The notes beneath the pieces were generated by a model. The model was not told where the DNA came from and made no database searches. It was given only the letters and a program-made list of their open reading frames with translations. Below are positions 58,201 to 64,000 of a DNA stretch of 64,000 nucleotides, in pieces. Made by a program: the position numbers and the translations under genes. Positions within the stretch are counted from its first letter, which is position 1. Every line of letters begins with the position of its first letter. The DNA is from Albugo candida (lineage: Eukaryota > Oomycota > Peronosporomycetes > Albuginales > Albuginaceae), in contig CAJNAR010000001.1 of the NCBI GenBank assembly GCA_905220665.1, positions 1-64,000 on the forward strand, in the 5' to 3' direction.

Positions 58201-61080
58201 GAGGATCGATGACTAGCTCATTCTTTGTAAATTAGTTGGTACGTTTCATTTGTATTTTATACATGGGAAAGTTCTCCAAGCTCTTGTACACATTGGCCCC
58301 AAAATATGCCCCATCTATCTTGACACCAATTATTTCATCTACCTCCAAATACCACATAAGATTCTCAACCCTGCGATACTGGTAATCATACTCCCTTAAA
58401 CGGCAACGTGGACAATATAGAATATACATACTTCATGCAATCAAAGTGTGGTTCGACCCCCTAAATATGTAAAACATTCACCATGCACAACTTCTTTTCT
58501 TCCTTCTAATGTAGAATATTTCTCAGATGAACTGGGGAGTCTACAACACAAACATACTGTCGCCACTCAAAAACGAGAAAAGACTTTGACCCTATCCGAC
58601 ATTGGTTCTAGGAGCATCTTTCAATTCAGGAAAATGAGTCGTTTTTTAAGAAGCGGTCAACAAAGCAAGGATTTGTAATTACGAAGGCCTGATATTTCTC
58701 AGCATTTGTACATCGCGGTCGTCATGAAGGAGCCGAAATCCGACACCATGTATATATAACAGGAATACAAATTGAGAAGCTGGTAGCTGCAGGTAATAGA
58801 TACGATCAGAATAACACGATGACAATGTATTTAGGCATTAAAGGAAATCAAAGCGTATAATTTAATAAAGAAGGCTTTGTTAAAATTGGCTATAATACAG
58901 TACTAGAATTAGACGTAAACGGCTTCTTCAATGCCTGGACTACAATTAATGAATAGAAACATGCAAATTGTTGTAGAACAATCTTTACCGACTTCAGCGG
59001 ACAGAAATGAAGTAGGGCTGACTAGACAGGCTATCCAGCATCAACTTATAATCTTTAGCGTTGAAGCTAGTACTTTTTTCTAGTTGCTCCAGGTGCTCAG
59101 TATCATAGCACCATCTTGGAAGTATTGGATGTGAGCTGTGAAGAGGCCTTAATGCAGGCCCGGTTAGTTTCCACGCAATATACCCTACACTAAAAAAAGG
59201 AGCCGAAAGCTGAAAAATGATAAAATACTTGTATAGTGTTTCTCGATGTTTCTTGACGCGTGTAGTCAGGTATCGCATACCATGTACCCAAAGATTTTTG
59301 GTAATTAAAGGAAAGGGTTCCTTTTTGGTTTTGTTATCACTTGGTGAGAGGTAGCGATACAATGCAAAGATTACAACCTGCTGAGAACAAATAACATTAT
59401 TCCAGCTGCAAACTGGATGAGATGGTGCACTACAAATAAAAAGATTGCAGTATTGGGAAGAACGGAGGATTTTACCATACGTCACCTGCAATTGATGGTT
59501 GAGATCCAGATAATGTCACTTATTTCGGGCGACTACATCCGAAATAGAAATAGGTAATACAAAGCATCAATTCAAGAATACAGGACGGAGTTGTATCTGA
59601 CTTGTGACCGGCTTTCGTCGGTCAGTTTAAAGCCAATCCTACCAAAGACTCTCCCGATAACTCAAGTTGCTTTCGCACCGAGTCATGTGCTTATTGCACA
59701 AGAGCTACTACATTGCAATATTTCTATGAGAGTTGAGCAGTCAGTGCTGCCATTCACGATGCTTGGCGTATCTTGTGCATTAGAATTTTGAGCTACTGGC
59801 CGGTATTTACGGTGTGTTTTGTAAAAATCTGTCACGGATTCACAAGATTTGTGGTACATCATACCCACTAGGATATTTTTGTGTTTGGGTGATACTGCCT
59901 CATTATTTATTGTGCCAAGGTCCCTACTGTGGTAATCAGAAGCCGCTTAAAAACCAATCGTTTTGCCAACGATATTGCGCTCCATCCATCTCATACATGT
60001 CAGTGATGCATTACTTGCAAGTCTAAATTCAGCCGGTGACGTCTACTGCGATTATGTAAAAGGAGAATAAGTGTAGAGCCGTACCGAAGTCGAAATGATT
60101 AACGTTGATTTCATGTCCAGCGACGGAAGAAAGCTAGATATAAAAAAACAAGTAAAGGTAGTGATGCAGAAATATACTCACATTTTTATATACAGTAACC
60201 ATGCTTGCGTCGCCAAGCGTTCAATAAAATTTCGGTTATAAATGTAGATAGCTATCACTCTCACCACAACAACCTTGGCTTCCCTCCTTTTCCACTTCCA
60301 CTATTGTCGAAATCATTTAGTGACATCTTGATGCTAATTCTACGGTTCTTCAGAATAGGCTAAACTCGACTGGTCCATGACATTCTGCACAATGGGCACA
60401 CATGTACTCAGGCAATTCTAATGGAATTGCACCTGACTGTCAATATAATCGAGGTTATCTGAGAGCCGGAAAATACTTAGAGTTGGATAATTGGATCGAG
60501 CACCTAAAGAGTTTATGCAAATGGGAAGTTCTCTTCATCACGATTCAAGGCCTATTGTGAAGCAAAATTAAAATCGCCAAGGCCATTTGGCAAGATTGGC
60601 GGACCTTCTTCACAATCGAATTCCCAAAACTTTCTTCGTTGGCTCTTTCGTCATGCGCTATTTTTTTTCGTACAATCTGCTGACTAATTATTCGATCAAA
60701 CTCAGCAAAAATCCCATCGATAGGTTCCTCTTGATGTCTTTGCAGTACAAGTATGTCCATCGTCGCGCATTCCACTCTTCAGAAATTATCAGCTCGATGC
60801 ATATCCCAAAATTGTGGTTGACCTTTTTGCCAGTAATTTCTTCCGAGCGGATTCGTCACCATTCCAGAATGCATTACACTGTCAACATGATTCAAAACGA
60901 TTGATGTCTGTCGAGGTGGCTGGTGTGGGTGATATGTCGAAGGCATGCATTCTCCAAGCGAATGATACATTTCTTATGAAAGGAATAAAACTAGAGATGA
61001 CAACTTTCTGCCTATTCGATACCCATTTGTAAGCATCGCAAGAATACATGCTGTGATGCAAGCTTGTCATCAACACCTAG
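58201..61080. other. Stretch with coding-like scraps on both strands, unassigned
   Basis: Plus: about 58,700-58,960 reads IRHHVYITGIQIEKLVAAGN and, past a stop, GFVKIGYNTVLELDVNGFF. About 59,900-60,000 has CQGPYCGNQKPLKNQSFC. Minus: 60,775-60,545 has FAEFDRIISQQIVRKKIAHD, preceded in the same frame, past one stop, by YWQKGQPQFWDMHRADN. The amino-acid texture looks like former protein, but no family is recognised and each is broken. Old transposon or gene debris. Confidence 0.35.
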
Positions 61081-64000
61081 TCGTGCCGGGAACCAGCAAT
61101 TATATTTATTTTAGTAGCCTTCGCTGATGATGCGCTGTAAAACAAACGACTTCTACCTCGTTCCATCGAGTCGAAATCTGCTTGCATTGTAAACAGCCTC
61201 AAATAATTGCCTTTTCACACGAGCAAAACGATGACAGACGCTTTCTACAAATGTAATTTAGTTGCACATAATTGCTTCTATACATCCGTTCCCTTTGAAT
61301 TAGCCTTTTTTATGGTTATAATGTCGGCAAAGGGGCCAAATCTGCCGACTTGATCATAAGCATCTACTCGTGTACGAGCGTAATTGTTTAAAAGCTTTCA
61401 TATCTTATAAATCACGTTTCGAATCTATGAAGACACGATCCATGAAAAACATGACAGAAGCTCAGTATAAGTTGATTTTGATTTCCCAATGATCCCGTCA
61501 AATTGCACAAGGCATTGTGCTCAGTCGTGTTGAGATAAATGTAGAACCAGGAGAGCAATCCACCATTATATTTATTTGTGGTTATAGTATGCTTTTCCAG
61601 CTACTCACAAGTCATCGCTGTTGTGCGAGTGGTGGTGTCGACTTTTGACTCCTGAAAGAGCGAGGTCTCGGGCAAAACTCGGCATCGACTATTTGTCATT
61701 GTAAGTCCATTCCCAATGCTGTGATTTTCATAGATCCAGCTTGTTAGAGGTGTTTGTCATGTCATGATTGCCATATTCTGATAAGTGACACTCTACCGAA
61801 TCTCTTTTTGCAGCAGGCGCATGTAGACCGATGGATAGGATGCAGTGGCCTGTGACGATAGCATATCAGAAAAGAGTTATCCGTGAGCTTTGTTTATGCC
61901 TATACAGCAGCATCATCCACTTCAGCACGGTGCGCTTGCTTGGCCGCAAAGATATATGACTTGCGAAGAGTTTCTCAAAAAATAATTACACGAACTCTAC
62001 TTCGTGAATTCTGACATGGAATACCAGGGGGATCTTGTTATAGGTTTGAGCTGTGGGGCTCGATAACTTGTATTGTGGGTCGCTAATATTTGAAGAATAC
62101 AAAACCCGGTAAAGTCTCACCTCACCTAACGACTCATCCTACCAATTGACTATTATACCTTTGTAGTAGGGTTTCCACCTCACGGTGTGTTCCAATCTTT
62201 GTACTAAGCACGCATCTCATGTGTTTTTATCTCGAGACGGATCTGTTCCCGCAAAAAAAATAGAATCTAGCCTTTGATGGGCGCCACTTAGAACTTCTCT
62301 CCATAACTCCTTCGACAAATGCTGCAGAGACAAATCAAAATTACGACAAAGCGCCCTTGCACAAGACATTTATTCGTCCGAATGATTTACGCTGCAAAGC
62401 ACCGAACAAAATTATAGCCACCTTGTTGGATTGCCCTAAGTCATGCGTAATGTGTTCGCATCGAATATCAATGAGCTACACCATCGTCCGGAACGATTGT
62501 CTGATTACTTTGGAATTGCATAGACGCAATTTCAGGCGAGTCAAATTCTTCTAAAATTTGCATGTACCACAATGCGACTTTCATAAACACCAATTATCAC
62601 ATGCAATAGGGCCTAAAAAAGCTGGTTAGAGGAAGAGTATTTAGATATGGCCTCACATAAACGTCTGTATGAACACAAAAGTAAATTCTAAAGAGCACTT
62701 GTAGACTTATTATGTCAAGGCGATATCGTAATTGCGCGAAGAGAATTGCCATTTCGATGACTGGCTGAACAGTAGAGTTTCTGCAGCAACTGAATGGGTA
62801 GTAAGTAAAATTTAGAATGTGCGAGCGTCGTCATTTCTTCGCATCTCAATCTTTGAATGGGACTTGACGTTCATGCAAACCAATCATTCCGTCAAGTATA
62901 CGGATATTAAGGTCAGTATTCCGATGCATTCTTTTGCAATATATACATAAACGAGGTGCGAGGGGAGAAACAGCATGGTTTCATCTATATCGATTATAGA
63001 TGAAGCCCTTACACTTTCTCACCAACGAGCCACGTGAGAACCGCTTTTCTAAAACGCTTGTTGTAAGAATTTTGTGTGAACTATTTTAATCAAGGGATAT
63101 TATCACGAAAACATAAAGCGTAGGTGACATAATCACGATTCATTGATTACAGTGAACAAAAAATAAATAATTTTTTAAAAAAGCGATTTTTTATTTTAAA
63201 TAAATTTTAGACTTCGCAGCCCGATTTTATCTGACGCCAAAGAAAGCTGTCTGAACGCATAAGAATTGACTAACATGGTAAAGTTGGCTTGAGTAAGACC
63301 TGTTCCTGAATTCCAAATTGGTATTCTTCGTCCTAACAGTCTCCACAACACAGCATTAATGTCTAAAAAGCGTTCTCGTCATGCACATTCGGGCCATACA
63401 TACTACTACTACTATTATTCGTTCCCCATACATGCGTTGACCACTTTTATGATTCAGGTCCGTATATCGCTACATACCTCGGCTTTTAGACTCATTCATA
63501 CTATATGAATCGCGAGCAGTATTCATTTATCGCTGACTTGTGAGCAAAACTGGAAGCTTCTTAGGAATTTCGACTTTTGGCTGACTCTTCTTTCGTTGAT
63601 TTTTATTGCATGAGTGGACATAAAAGTAAAGCAAGGAGTTTGGGGCTTCAAAAAAATACGCTATCTTCGATTCCCTCTCTTCACCCTTCTTCCGCGCTAG
63701 AAAATGGCCCTCTTTTTCCCCATCAAGTTGCCAAACAATGTCAAAAAGGGTATAAGTCTTCTTAATAAGTAGTGCCCCGGGTATAATTGAATTATATCGA
63801 CTAGAGGTTTCGGAGTCAATGCACATTTGAATTGCTTGAAGCGTATGAATTTTTTTATTGGTTGACAATGTCGTTTTCAAAATTTTGCGACAGCAAAATA
63901 TTGCGCGAAATCAAGCTTTGCAGGTACACAAAACAACTGTATCACAGGGTTGTAGTTCAAGTGCGGTGTCTGAGTCACATAAACTGCTCAAGCTTCCGGC
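61081..64000. other. Gene-poor stretch to window end
   Basis: Short frames only. The longest is a minus frame of 117 codons at 63,527-63,880, Lys-rich with no recognisable domain, which I do not call as a gene. A short AT-only stretch lies at about 63,160-63,210. Confidence 0.5.

Noticed and set aside
63527..63880. 117-codon Lys-rich minus ORF
   Set aside because: No recognisable domain, in AT-rich gene-poor DNA, with weak evidence for coding.

Overview
This is a nuclear contig from a eukaryote with very short spliceosomal introns (about 45-70 bp), tightly packed genes and AT-leaning composition. It carries one of each of the following: a PIWI-type Argonaute with a long arginine/glycine-rich N-terminus, a flagellar dynein assembly factor (DNAAF4), Integrator subunit 3, a GPI-anchor enzyme (PIG-C), a SEN54-like tRNA-splicing subunit and a V-ATPase B subunit. 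A motile-zoospore stramenopile fits best, most likely an oomycete of the white-rust type (Albugo). The genus is an inference from intron size, gene content and general resemblance; no database search was possible.

Layout. 1-10,380: a satellite array of about 34 monomers of ~308 bp, arranged in nested higher-order repeats and decaying at its right edge. 10,381-11,962: no gene seen. 11,963-21,832: a decayed Ty1/copia retrotransposon, interrupted by a second decayed copia element (12,891-17,656, target duplication GAACA) and by about 600 bp of unexplained DNA. 21,850-24,040: a 5'-truncated LINE fragment on the minus strand. 24,040-25,400: mostly unassigned, with a possible transposase scrap.

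25,388-42,390 is the gene island. On the minus strand, from right to left, lie SEN54-like, PIG-C, DNAAF4, an ANKRD13-like protein with a GOLD domain, and Argonaute. On the plus strand lie INTS3 and then V-ATPase subunit B. SEN54 and INTS3 diverge from a 184-bp gap. Gene coordinates include introns. Where I give exon boundaries I checked GT/GC-AG ends and reading frame by hand: Argonaute 1249 aa, PIG-C 286 aa, INTS3 1138 aa, VATB 495 aa, all frame-consistent.

42,400-64,000 is again gene-poor. It holds a possible cysteine-rich micro-ORF, one uncharacterised cysteine-containing ORF with flanking broken pieces (46,529-48,330), a complete-ended but decayed Ty3/gypsy element with a chromodomain-like tail (49,371-53,871, target duplication GTCCT), a dead DDE transposase gene that still carries introns (54,211-56,424), and about 7.5 kb with only coding-like scraps.

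The genes do not form a pathway; they are housekeeping genes embedded between transposon-rich and satellite DNA. The most notable points are the nested higher-order satellite, the Argonaute heptad array with a Glu-to-Asp change at the predicted glutamate finger, the GOLD domain within an ANKRD13 chaperone region, a GC-AG intron and a doubled TPR module in DNAAF4, and a dated nest of retroelements.
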